From the NCBI GenBank assembly GCA_964655355.1, contig CAZZMD010000004.1, forward strand, positions 62,001-126,000: a DNA stretch of 64,000 nt. The letters run 5' to 3'. The position numbers were made by a program, and so were the translations under genes. This DNA comes from CALGDE01 sp964655355. Lineage in GTDB: Bacteria; Cyanobacteriota; Cyanobacteriia; CACIAM-69d. Of this stretch, positions 25,448 through 33,394 are shown in pieces. Position 1 is the first letter of the stretch. Each line of letters begins with the position of its first letter. The notes below the pieces were generated by a model. That model was given only the letters and a program-made list of their open reading frames with translations, was not told the origin of the DNA and ran no database searches.

Positions 25448-27097
25448 CTAATTCGTTGGCAACGTGATGGTAAAGGTGCTGCCCTTTCCCGCCTCTGACG
25501 TGCAGGTGAGGGTGCCCCCATGTTTTTCCGTGATGATTTGATGGGCGATCGCCATCCCCAGCCCCGTCCCTTTGCCAACGGCCTTGGTGGTAAATCCCTG
25601 GTCAAACAGACGCTCTTGCACCTCCGGCGTCATCCCGCAGCCATTATCTTGAATGCGAATTTGTAGCTGAGCATCGTCCACCGTCTCAGTTTCAATAACA
25701 ATCCGATTGGGATTAGCCTGAATCTCCTCAAAACTTCTACCCTGATTCACCTCATCAAAGGCATCGATCGCATTGGCCAGAAGATTCATCAACACCTGAT
25801 TTAACTGTCCTGGAAAACAGTAAATTTCCAGGAAATCATCGCAATAATGCTTGATCACTTCAACCTCAGGCCGAGTCTCATTCGCTCGCAGGCGAAACTT
25901 AAGAATCAGCAGCGTACTATCCAACCCCTCGTGGACATCCGCCAAGATTTTATCTTCCGTATCCGTACGGGAAAAGATCCGAAGGCTCCGACTAATTGAC
26001 TTAATGCGGTTCGTAGCCCGCTGCATTGACGTCAGCATCACCGGCAAATCCTCTAGCAAAAAGTCTAGATCGAGATCCTCGGCAGCATCCTGCACCGGCT
26101 CAGTCGGTGGCTGATGCTCGTGGTAAGTCTCCAGGTATTCAAAAAGATCCTCGATATGCTCCTCTGCATTTTTAATGCTGCCGTTCAAAAAGCCGATGGG
26201 ATTATTGATTTCGTGGGCAATGCCGGCCATCAGAGTACCGAGGGATGCCATTTTCTCCCCCTGAACAAGCTGCAATTGAGTATTTTTTAGATCTTGGAGC
26301 GCTTGTTCCAAAGCTTGAGATTTGTTCAGAATTTCATCCCTTGTCCGCTCTCGTTCTGTCACATCCTGAACCATGGAAAAAACGCCGACGACGTTATCAT
26401 TCACGTCTCGAAGGGCCGTATTAATCCATTCACAGATAATAATTGTTCCATCTTTTCGGTTGTTCTTATTGAGGCTATATCGTCCCCCGCGCTTGGCCAT
26501 CAACGCTGCGATAACTTTTCCAACCGAAACACGTTCAGACTCAGGAATAAATTGATTGACATCCCCTCCTATCATTTCCGCGGCGGTGTAACCGAATATT
26601 TTCTCCGCCGCCGGGTTCCAGCCAATTACCGCAAGCTCAGAACTCCACTCGATAATAGCAACGGGGGTTTGCTGCATCAAAAGCCCCAACCGTTCTTGGT
26701 ATTTTTGGGACGCAGCCTCTACCGCTTTTCTTTTACTAATATCCCGCCAAACAGCATTGATGATGGCCTTATCTTCATGGAAAATCAGGGTCGACACGAC
26801 TTCCACCCACAATGTTGTCCCGTCCACCAGCAGATTCAACCACTCGAATCGATAACTGCCGTCTTCGAGGGTTCGACGGGTGATCTCACCAACTTTGTCC
26901 ACCGAGCGACGACCATCGGGCTGGTATTCAGGGGAAATATCAAGGGGGGTCAACCCTAAAAGCTCTTGTTCATCACTAAAGCCCATCATGGACACAGCCA
27001 TGGCGTTACATGCCGTAAAGCAGCCATTTTCCATGAGCACCATTGCATCAGCGGACTGCTGGAAAAATGCTTGGAGCTGTACTTCAGAAGGGCTCAT
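25448..27097 (-). CDS. PAS-PAS sensor histidine kinase (soluble, orphan)
   Basis: A 549-aa kinase without membrane helices. PAS 1 (~8-120) and PAS 2 (~130-250, with IEWSSELAVIGWNPAAEKIFGYT) are followed by a coiled segment and the H box GEKMASLGTLMAGIAHEINNP with H295. The catalytic domain carries LLANAIDAF (N box), DNGCGM (G1) and GKGTGLGMAIAH (G2). The H-box region resembles that of the kinase at 14.6 kb, so both belong to the same kinase type. AGGAG lies ~11 nt before the ATG. No response regulator is adjacent. It converges on the third CHAT gene with only 43 nt between stops and no clear hairpin. Confidence 0.9.
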   Translation of the reverse strand: MSPSEVQLQAFFQQSADAMVLMENGCFTACNAMAVSMMGFSDEQELLGLTPLDISPEYQPDGRRSVDKVGEITRRTLEDGSYRFEWLNLLVDGTTLWVEVVSTLIFHEDKAIINAVWRDISKRKAVEAASQKYQERLGLLMQQTPVAIIEWSSELAVIGWNPAAEKIFGYTAAEMIGGDVNQFIPESERVSVGKVIAALMAKRGGRYSLNKNNRKDGTIIICEWINTALRDVNDNVVGVFSMVQDVTERERTRDEILNKSQALEQALQDLKNTQLQLVQGEKMASLGTLMAGIAHEINNPIGFLNGSIKNAEEHIEDLFEYLETYHEHQPPTEPVQDAAEDLDLDFLLEDLPVMLTSMQRATNRIKSISRSLRIFSRTDTEDKILADVHEGLDSTLLILKFRLRANETRPEVEVIKHYCDDFLEIYCFPGQLNQVLMNLLANAIDAFDEVNQGRSFEEIQANPNRIVIETETVDDAQLQIRIQDNGCGMTPEVQERLFDQGFTTKAVGKGTGLGMAIAHQIITEKHGGTLTCTSEAGKGSTFTITLPTN

Positions 27098-27476
27098 CTA
27101 TCCCCACTCCTGTGTGGTAATCCCTGGGGGCTGGCGATCGCGGAGAGGATGATTCAGTGTGCGATCCAGCGTGAGTACAGGGCAGTCAGCCATGTCTTAA
27201 CCTATACACCGCGGTTGAACAGAGGAGACTACTCTATTCATTATCTTGTCAACGAGTCTAACGTCCGGATAGTGGGCATGCTTACCCCGGCTAGATGTTC
27301 ACAACACTGTTCACAGTGAATATAGCGTCTATGAATGTAGCTTCTACGAATGTAGCGTCTATGAATGTAGTGTCTATGGCAATTCAAACCTTATCCATTA
27401 AATCTTACCCATCGTTGTCCGCCGTCCGCAGGGATCAAGTTAATCCGCTAGATTTTAATCCGCTAGATTCAATCCG
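27098..27476. other. 379-bp intergenic region with two short-repeat clusters
   Basis: Upstream of the PAS kinase and downstream of the RuvC-like gene, both on the minus strand. It is AT-richer than its flanks. Its right half is largely short tandem repeats (27325-27384 and 27442-27483). No small gene is supported; the 61-codon open frame here is a translation of the repeats. Confidence 0.55.
27325..27384. repeat. 15-bp unit repeated four times
   Basis: Units start at 27325, 27340, 27355 and 27370. The first and third are identical (GCGTCTATGAATGTA), the second differs at two bases and the fourth has degenerated after TCTATG. Confidence 0.9.
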
Positions 27477-27483
27477 CTAAATC
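27442..27483. repeat. 14-15-bp unit repeated three times at the 3' end of the RuvC-like gene
   Basis: AATCCGCTAGATT occurs at 27442-27454 and 27457-27469, then as AATCCGCTAAATC at 27471-27483. The last copy contains the stop codon of the minus-strand gene (27477-27479). Confidence 0.88.
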
Positions 27484-27920
27484 GTCCCCACATTCGTCCC
27501 TAAATATCGACGGGCTAGGACCACCGCTGCCAGGTCATCGATCGCCCGGGGTGGCACCCGCATCCCCTCTGGAATCAATCGTTTTAATCCCTTTGGTGGA
27601 TAAAGTTCCCAATAAACCTGTCGTGCTTCAAAGGTGCTGTTATGTTCGTCAATGAGCTGGGGGGCGGGAAGTTGGTCCAGGGTGGCGAGCTGTTCTGTCC
27701 AGCGGGTCAGCCATTGTTGGGAACTGGTGCGATCGCCCATGACGACGGCTTCAATATTGAAGTCATTGCCGAAGCGAACAACCCACTCCTGCACGGTTTC
27801 CACCACCTGGCCAGAGGGCACGACCTCGTGGATAATGGGGGTGCCCCGGTGATCCACCAGTGCCAAGCCACACTTTTCCCGCCCTGGATCGACCCCTAAA
27901 ATTGCCCCTAAAACTGCCAT
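27477..27920 (-). CDS. RuvC/YqgF-like nuclease-fold protein
   Basis: A 147-aa RNase H-fold protein. An early strand with an acidic residue (LGVDPGREKCGLALVD), a central glutamate in IDEHNST and a C-terminal acidic pair in IDDLAAVVLARR match the metal-binding layout of RuvC/YqgF-type proteins. Cyanobacterial members of this length are usually labelled resolvase or pre-16S rRNA nuclease; which applies is not decidable here. An AGGAG lies only one base before the ATG at 27920, unusually close, so the real start may be a few codons downstream. It is divergent from clpB with 105 nt between them. Confidence 0.7.
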   Translation of the reverse strand: MAVLGAILGVDPGREKCGLALVDHRGTPIIHEVVPSGQVVETVQEWVVRFGNDFNIEAVVMGDRTSSQQWLTRWTEQLATLDQLPAPQLIDEHNSTFEARQVYWELYPPKGLKRLIPEGMRVPPRAIDDLAAVVLARRYLGTNVGTI

Positions 27921-28025
27921 GCTCCTATAAGCTTCCTAGTGGTAACGCTTCAACTGCCACCGGTTTGAGTTTCCCCTGAGTTACGTTTTTCCTAGTTACG
28001 CGATTTCCTACGCCATTTCTAGCCC

Positions 28026-31000
28026 ATGCAGCCCACCGATCCGAATCAGTTCACCGATAAAGCTTGGGACGCGATCGTTAATTCCCAGGATATTGCGCGG
28101 CGGATGGGGCAGCAAAATCTGGAGGTGGAGCATGTGATGATTGCGCTGCTGGATCAGCAGGAGCTGGCCCATACGATTTTTGGACGGGCGCAGGTGGATG
28201 CGGAACGGTTGGCGGAGCAGCTAACGGAGTTTGGGCAGCGGCAACCGAAGGCGACCAATCCGGATCAGCTTTATCTGGGACGCAGCCTAGACGAACTCTT
28301 GGATCGGGCGGAGGCGGCTCGGGAATCCTGGGGAGATGATTATATTTCCGTTGAGCATATTCTGCTGGGGTTTGCGGAGGATGATCGCATCGGTCGGCGA
28401 TCGCTGCGGGGATTTCGGTTGGATCCCCAAGATTTGGAAAAAGCGGTGCGGGGGATTCGCGGTAGCCAGAAGGTGAGCAGTCAGACGCCGGAGTCTAGCT
28501 ATGAGGCCCTGGAGCGTTTTGGTTGCGATCTGACCGCCCAAGCGAAGGAAGGCAAGTTGGATCCGGTGATTGGCCGGGATGAGGAAATTCGCCGCACCAT
28601 CCAGGTGCTATCCCGCCGTCAGAAGAATAATCCGGTTCTAATCGGAGAACCTGGTGTGGGTAAGACCGCCGTCGTGGAAGGGTTGGCCCAGCGGATTGTG
28701 AATGGGGATGTGCCGGAATCCTTAAAAAATCGGCAGTTGATTTCCTTGGATATGGGGAGTCTGATTGCGGGCGCAAAATTTCGGGGGGAGTTTGAGGAGC
28801 GGTTGCGGGCGGTCTTAAAAGAGGTGACCGCGTCCGATGGGGCGATCGTGCTGTTTATTGATGAACTGCATACGATTATGGGCACCGGCTCCGGTCAGGG
28901 CAGTGCTATGGATGCGGGGAATTTGCTGAAGCCGATGCTAGCGCGCGGGGAGTTGCGGTGTATTGGGGCCACCACCACCGATGAGTTTCGCCAGCACGTC
29001 GAAAAAGATCCCGCTTTAGAACGGCGATTCCAACAGGTGTTGGTCGAAGAACCCAGCATTGATAACACTGTCTCGATTTTGCGGGGGTTGAAGAGTCGCT
29101 ATGAGGTTCACCATGGGGTCCAAATTACCGATGGGGCGCTGGTGGCGGCGGCAACCTTGGCTGATCGTTATATTGCTGATCGCTGCCTTCCCGATAAGGC
29201 GATCGACCTGATGGACGAGGCGGCGGCCAAACTGAAAATGGAAATTACGTCGAAGCCGGCGGAATTGGAAATTATCGATCGCCGGCTGCGGCAGTTGGAG
29301 ATGGAGCGCCTGTCCCTGGAGGGGGATGAGTCGGACCATTCGGGCGATCGCCAAAACAAGCTGGAGATAGAAATTGCCAAGCTCAAGGACAGCCATGGGG
29401 AATTGGACGGGCAATGGCAAGCGGAAAAGACGTTGTTGGATGCCATTACCAATTTGAAGGAGGAGGGGAGCCAGCTCCAGAAGCAGATTGCCCAGGCGGA
29501 GCGGGATTATGACCTGAATTTGGCGGCGCAACTTAAATACGGTCGGCTGGAGCAGGTGCAGGAGGAATGGGCGAAAAAAGAAGATGAGTTGAATGAGCTG
29601 CAGCGCAACAGTGAAAATCCGATGTTGCGGGAGGAGGTCACCGATGGCGATATTGCTGAGGTGGTGGCCCGCTGGACGGGGATTCCGGTCACTCGGCTGA
29701 TGGAGTCGGAGCGGCAAAAGCTGCTGAAGTTGGAAAGCCATTTACATCAGAAGGTGATCGGCCAAGGGGAAGCGGTGACGGCGGTGGCGGCGGCCATTCG
29801 GCGATCGCGGGCGGGGATGAGTGATCCCGGTCGTCCCATTGGATCGTTCCTGTTTATGGGACCGACCGGTGTGGGTAAAACGGAGCTGGCGCGGGCATTG
29901 GCGGCGCTGCTGTTTAACAGCGAAGACACCATGGTTCGGCTGGATATGTCCGAGTACATGGAAAAACAAAATGTGTTTCGCCTGATTGGCGCGCCGCCGG
30001 GATATGTGGGCTATGAGGCGGGGGGACAGTTGACCGATTCGGTGCGTCGCCATCCCTATTCCGTGCTGTTGTTTGATGAGGTGGAGAAGGCGCACCCGGA
30101 TGTGTTTAATGTGTTGCTCCAGGTGCTGGACGACGGGCGGCTGACGGATGGTCAGGGCCATGTGGTGGATTTCAGCAACACCATTATTGTGATGACCAGC
30201 AATATTGGTTCTCAGTACATTCTGGAGTGCGTCGGCGAGGAGACCGACGAGGATAAGCAACACCAGAAAATGCGCGATCGCGTGATGGGGGCGTTGCAAA
30301 AGCATTTTCGTCCTGAGTTTTTGAACCGGATGGACGACATTATTCTGTTTGACCCGCTGAGCAAGGCGGAAATCCGCGAGATTGTCGGTATCCAGATGAA
30401 GCGGGTGGAACGGCTCTTGGGCAACCAGGGCATGACCATCGAGCTATCGGACGACGCCCAAACCTATCTGGCAGAGGTGGGATACGACCCGGTGTATGGG
30501 GCGCGCCCCCTGAAGCGGGCTATCCAGCGGGAAGTGGAAAACCCGATCGCCACCAAGATTTTGGAAAATGTGTTCATCGATGGAGATGCGATCGCGGTAG
30601 CGGTGGAAACCAACGGCGACGACGCCCATCTGACGTTTACGCGAATTCCCCGCCCCGAGCCCGAGCCCCCAACGGAGCCGGACGATCCCGCTGATCCCAA
30701 TCCCAGTGATGAGGGTGGGTCTAGCCCCAGTGTCTCGGGGGAAGATACGTCCCCAGAGGTTACGGTCTTGGCGGATAGCGACGACGATCGCGATGAAGCA
30801 ACAGCGGAAACGCCCTTGGAAATTGCAGATGAGGTCCGAGCTGAGGTCCAAGCTGATGCGGGTGAGGGCATCGAGGACACGCCCCCGGCTTTAGACTTGC
30901 CTGAGCCCGAGGAGATGGATAACGGCGACCCTGACAATCCGCCCACCCTCGATATTCAGGCGACGGCGGTGGCAGCGCCCATTTCCGACGAAGAAATTGA

Positions 31001-31163
31001 GGAGGCGCTCCAGTCTAAGAACGCTGATGATAGCGCCACCCTTGAGGACGCGGATATTGTTAGCCCGCCGCCCCTATTGCGATCGCGGGATGACACCCCC
31101 GCCCGCAATGGGGACGAATCGGACGAATGGGCCGAATTTGACGCGGAATTTTCCGTGCTCTAG
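28026..31163 (+). CDS. clpB: ClpB-type disaggregase with a long acidic C-terminal extension
   Basis: A 1045-aa Hsp100 ATPase that, with DnaK, pulls proteins out of aggregates. The Clp-N repeat domain (~1-145) is followed by AAA+ module 1 with Walker A GEPGVGKT (K213), the coiled-coil middle domain (~400-525) that marks ClpB, AAA+ module 2 with Walker A GPTGVGKT (K618), and the D2-small domain ending near residue 872. Standard ClpB proteins stop there at 860-880 residues. This one continues for ~170 residues rich in Asp, Glu and Pro with no cysteine, in the same frame and without an internal stop. No heat-shock operator (CIRCE) was seen upstream. Confidence 0.93.
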   Translation: MQPTDPNQFTDKAWDAIVNSQDIARRMGQQNLEVEHVMIALLDQQELAHTIFGRAQVDAERLAEQLTEFGQRQPKATNPDQLYLGRSLDELLDRAEAARESWGDDYISVEHILLGFAEDDRIGRRSLRGFRLDPQDLEKAVRGIRGSQKVSSQTPESSYEALERFGCDLTAQAKEGKLDPVIGRDEEIRRTIQVLSRRQKNNPVLIGEPGVGKTAVVEGLAQRIVNGDVPESLKNRQLISLDMGSLIAGAKFRGEFEERLRAVLKEVTASDGAIVLFIDELHTIMGTGSGQGSAMDAGNLLKPMLARGELRCIGATTTDEFRQHVEKDPALERRFQQVLVEEPSIDNTVSILRGLKSRYEVHHGVQITDGALVAAATLADRYIADRCLPDKAIDLMDEAAAKLKMEITSKPAELEIIDRRLRQLEMERLSLEGDESDHSGDRQNKLEIEIAKLKDSHGELDGQWQAEKTLLDAITNLKEEGSQLQKQIAQAERDYDLNLAAQLKYGRLEQVQEEWAKKEDELNELQRNSENPMLREEVTDGDIAEVVARWTGIPVTRLMESERQKLLKLESHLHQKVIGQGEAVTAVAAAIRRSRAGMSDPGRPIGSFLFMGPTGVGKTELARALAALLFNSEDTMVRLDMSEYMEKQNVFRLIGAPPGYVGYEAGGQLTDSVRRHPYSVLLFDEVEKAHPDVFNVLLQVLDDGRLTDGQGHVVDFSNTIIVMTSNIGSQYILECVGEETDEDKQHQKMRDRVMGALQKHFRPEFLNRMDDIILFDPLSKAEIREIVGIQMKRVERLLGNQGMTIELSDDAQTYLAEVGYDPVYGARPLKRAIQREVENPIATKILENVFIDGDAIAVAVETNGDDAHLTFTRIPRPEPEPPTEPDDPADPNPSDEGGSSPSVSGEDTSPEVTVLADSDDDRDEATAETPLEIADEVRAEVQADAGEGIEDTPPALDLPEPEEMDNGDPDNPPTLDIQATAVAAPISDEEIEEALQSKNADDSATLEDADIVSPPPLLRSRDDTPARNGDESDEWAEFDAEFSVL

Positions 31164-31202
31164 TCCCCGTCCACTCCCTATCCATCCCTACCCTGCCCAT
31201 CC

Positions 31203-31550
31203 CTAAGAGTTCAGGTAACGCTCCCTGCCGCAGCAGGGGTCAATCCCCAGCCGATCCAACAAAATCTCGCTCACAATATTGGCGATCGCAAACTCCCCGT
31301 AGAAGCTCTTGGAAAAATCAAATCCCTGCATCTCCGCCAGGATCGCCAGATTCACCCCATCCAGCTCATCCTCCCCTTCCATGCGCTGACGGATATAAGC
31401 CTGGGCGGCCTGACGAGCGATCGCCCCATTCACCGGCTCCGGCAAATATTCCGCATCCAACCATTGATGGAGCGCGGACCGTAGCCATTCCTGTTCCTGA
31501 GACCAATTCTCCACAGGGGCTAGAATAATGGGCGGAACGGGCTGAGTCAT
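31203..31550 (-). CDS. Small conserved-looking hypothetical protein
   Basis: A 115-aa soluble acidic protein that I do not recognise. Start 31550 is supported by GAGGAG ~11 nt upstream; the longer open frame to 31721 lacks a site. Visible features are a Trp/Glu-rich N-terminal part (NWSQEQEWLRSALHQWLDAE), a helical middle (ARQAAQAYIRQRMEGEDE) and a C-terminal CCGRERYL. No membrane segment is present. It converges with clpB (39 nt gap) and is divergent from aat, so no operon partner hints at function. Good ribosome site and regular codon use argue for a real gene. Confidence 0.65.
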   Translation of the reverse strand: MTQPVPPIILAPVENWSQEQEWLRSALHQWLDAEYLPEPVNGAIARQAAQAYIRQRMEGEDELDGVNLAILAEMQGFDFSKSFYGEFAIANIVSEILLDRLGIDPCCGRERYLNS

Positions 31551-31564
31551 CGTCCATCTCCTCG

Positions 31565-31611
31565 CGCTAAATACCACGCTAAATATATCGACAAGGTATC
31601 GACAAATATAC
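31565..31611. repeat. Two degenerate ~12-bp tandem repeats
   Basis: CGCTAAATACCA (31565-31576) is followed by CGCTAAATATAT (31577-31588), then CGACAAGGTAT (31589-31599) and CGACAAATATAC (31600-31611). They form a run of ~12-bp period upstream of the small hypothetical gene. Confidence 0.5.
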
Positions 31612-31694
31612 CGACGCGGCCGACCCATTGCGTCATTGGTGGGCCGCCCTCCCTCTACCAAATCGAATTTTGAAGGAAAATTCAAGGCGCGATC

Positions 31695-31720
31695 GCCGGA
31701 TGTTGCAGCCGGATGTTGCA
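31695..31720. repeat. 13-bp perfect tandem duplication upstream of aat
   Basis: GCCGGATGTTGCA occurs at 31695-31707 and 31708-31720, about 70 nt before the aat start. Confidence 0.9.
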
Positions 31721-31792
31721 AAATGCGGGCGAGGAAATCAGTTTTATCACACTCCCAAGAACAACGCCCTAGATAATCGCGATCGCCCCCCC

Positions 31793-32371
31793 ATGCACTA
31801 CGACCTGTCCGCCATCATCGAAGGCTACGCCCAAGGCTACTTTCTGATGGCTGAAACCGATGGTAGTCATCTAAGTTGGTATTCCAGTCGCGATCGTACC
31901 CTGATTCCCCTTGACGATCGGTTTCGTTACCCCAAATCCCTGCGCCGAATTCTGAATCAAAACCGAGTCAGCGCCAAAATTGACTATGCCTTTCCCGCAG
32001 TCGTCGAAGGATGCGCCGACCGGGACAGCACCTGGATTTCCAGCGATTTGAAAAAAATCTATTGGGATCTGCACCAGGCGGGCATCGCCCACAGTTTCGA
32101 AACCTGGCAGGGGGAAAAACTGGCCGGGGGAATCCTGGGCATCAGCCTGGGGGGAGCTTTTATTGGCGAATCGATGTTCTATCGCATTCCCGATGGTTCA
32201 AAAGTGGCGATGGTCAAACTCGTCGAACACCTACGCAAGAAAAAATTTGTCCTCTTTGATGCTCAGATGATGAATCCCCATCTGGAACGATTTGGCGCAT
32301 TTATGGTGGGAGATGACGAATATCGCCGTCTCCTGCAAATCGCCCTGGAGCAAAACTGTTTCCTAACCTAA
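31793..32371 (+). CDS. aat: Leucyl/phenylalanyl-tRNA-protein transferase
   Basis: It adds Leu or Phe from aminoacyl-tRNA to proteins with N-terminal Arg or Lys, marking them for the N-end-rule protease ClpAP/ClpCP with ClpS. At 192 aa it is shorter than the E. coli enzyme (234 aa), mainly at the N-terminus. The core is intact: the FLMAETDG and LSWYSSRDRTLIPLD region (canonically F-P-M ... W-x-P/S-R-x-R), SWQG-like HSFETWQGEKLAGGILGISLGGAFIGESMF, and LFDAQMMNPHLERFGA. ATG 31793 is chosen because homologues start with a few residues before the YxQGYFLMA region; earlier sequence holds a short tandem repeat and no coding signature. Confidence 0.92.
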   Translation: MHYDLSAIIEGYAQGYFLMAETDGSHLSWYSSRDRTLIPLDDRFRYPKSLRRILNQNRVSAKIDYAFPAVVEGCADRDSTWISSDLKKIYWDLHQAGIAHSFETWQGEKLAGGILGISLGGAFIGESMFYRIPDGSKVAMVKLVEHLRKKKFVLFDAQMMNPHLERFGAFMVGDDEYRRLLQIALEQNCFLT

Positions 32372-32444
32372 GCCCTTTCCTGCTGATTTATACTGCCCTG
32401 GAGTGAACATTGAAATTAAATTTTTGCCATCAATCCCATCCCCT

Positions 32445-33302
32445 ATGAAATCCCTAGAAACCCTTGCCGAAATCGCCATTCAAACCGGTTGGGGTGCCGC
32501 CGATATCCTCCACGATTACTATCGCAAAAGCGATCTCGATATCGACCGTTCAAAAGGGAGCCCCGTCACCGCCGCTGATCTCGCTTCCAATCGCTACATT
32601 TTGGAGCAGCTCCAGGGGCAACTAGGGGACAAAGATTTTGGCTATCTCAGCGAAGAAACCTATCAGGATTTGTTAGATAAAACCGGCAGCGGGCGTGTCG
32701 ACCATGCATGGGTATGGATTATCGATCCCCTCGATGGCACAAAGGATTTTATTGGCAAAACCGGCGAATATGCCCTGCATATTGCCCTAGTACACCAGGG
32801 ACGTCCCCATCTCTCCGTCGTCGCTTGCCCCGAAGCGGAGGTTTTATACTGCGCCGTTCTGGGCTCCGGCACCGTGGCCTATCACCGGAATGGCCCATCG
32901 CGATCGCCCAAGGTGTCGGAAATTGACGACCTCAGCCAACTGCAAGTGGTGGTCAGCCGCAGCCATCGAGACGATCGCTTTAACCAGCTCATCCAAAAAC
33001 TCCCCACCGGCGGTCAAAAAGCCGTGGGCAGCGTCGGCGGCAAAATTGCGGCGATCGTCGAACAAAAAGCCGACATTTATTTATCCTTGTCCGGCAAATC
33101 AGCCCCCAAAGATTGGGATATGGCAGCCCCCGAACTAATCCTGACGGAAGCCGGCGGCAAATTTACCCACTTCGACGGTCAGCCCCTGATCTATAACCAA
33201 GGGGATCCCTGCCAATGGGGAGGACGGGCCGCCAGCAATGGGTTATGCCATGAAGCCCTATGCCAGACCGTCACCGAAATCCTGGCAGACATTGATGGCT
33301 GA
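32445..33302 (+). CDS. CysQ-like 3'(2'),5'-bisphosphate nucleotidase (inositol monophosphatase family)
   Basis: A 285-aa Mg-dependent phosphatase. The metal-binding motifs are present: SKGSPVTAADLASNRYI, the glutamate pair in LSEET, IIDPLDGTKDF (the DPxDGTxxF signature) and the late DWDMAAPELI. CysQ-type enzymes hydrolyse the sulfate-assimilation by-product PAP to AMP; cyanobacterial family members can also act on inositol phosphates, so the substrate is inferred. The ATG at 32445 is preferred to the GTG at 32403. It starts 73 nt after aat on the same strand and ends at a strong hairpin facing icd. Confidence 0.85.
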   Translation: MKSLETLAEIAIQTGWGAADILHDYYRKSDLDIDRSKGSPVTAADLASNRYILEQLQGQLGDKDFGYLSEETYQDLLDKTGSGRVDHAWVWIIDPLDGTKDFIGKTGEYALHIALVHQGRPHLSVVACPEAEVLYCAVLGSGTVAYHRNGPSRSPKVSEIDDLSQLQVVVSRSHRDDRFNQLIQKLPTGGQKAVGSVGGKIAAIVEQKADIYLSLSGKSAPKDWDMAAPELILTEAGGKFTHFDGQPLIYNQGDPCQWGGRAASNGLCHEALCQTVTEILADIDG

Positions 33303-33318
33303 ATTCTGAGAATCATCA

Positions 33319-33350
33319 GGGGCCGTGAGCACGGCCCCGCTGACAATTTT
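33319..33350. terminator. Strong terminator between the CysQ-like gene and icd
   Basis: GGGGCCGT (33319-33326) and ACGGCCCC (33331-33338) form a perfect 8-bp GC-rich stem with a GAGC loop. A run of five T follows at about 33347 on the plus strand. Confidence 0.85.
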
Positions 33351-33394
33351 TAGGGTCGTCTAGAAAAAATCCCTTAGGAGAAGTTTTTTATCCC

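Noticed and set aside
27325..27483. Possible CRISPR array or replication iterons
   Set aside because: Units are 13-15 bp and directly adjacent with no spacers; no cas gene, dnaA or DnaA-box cluster is present.
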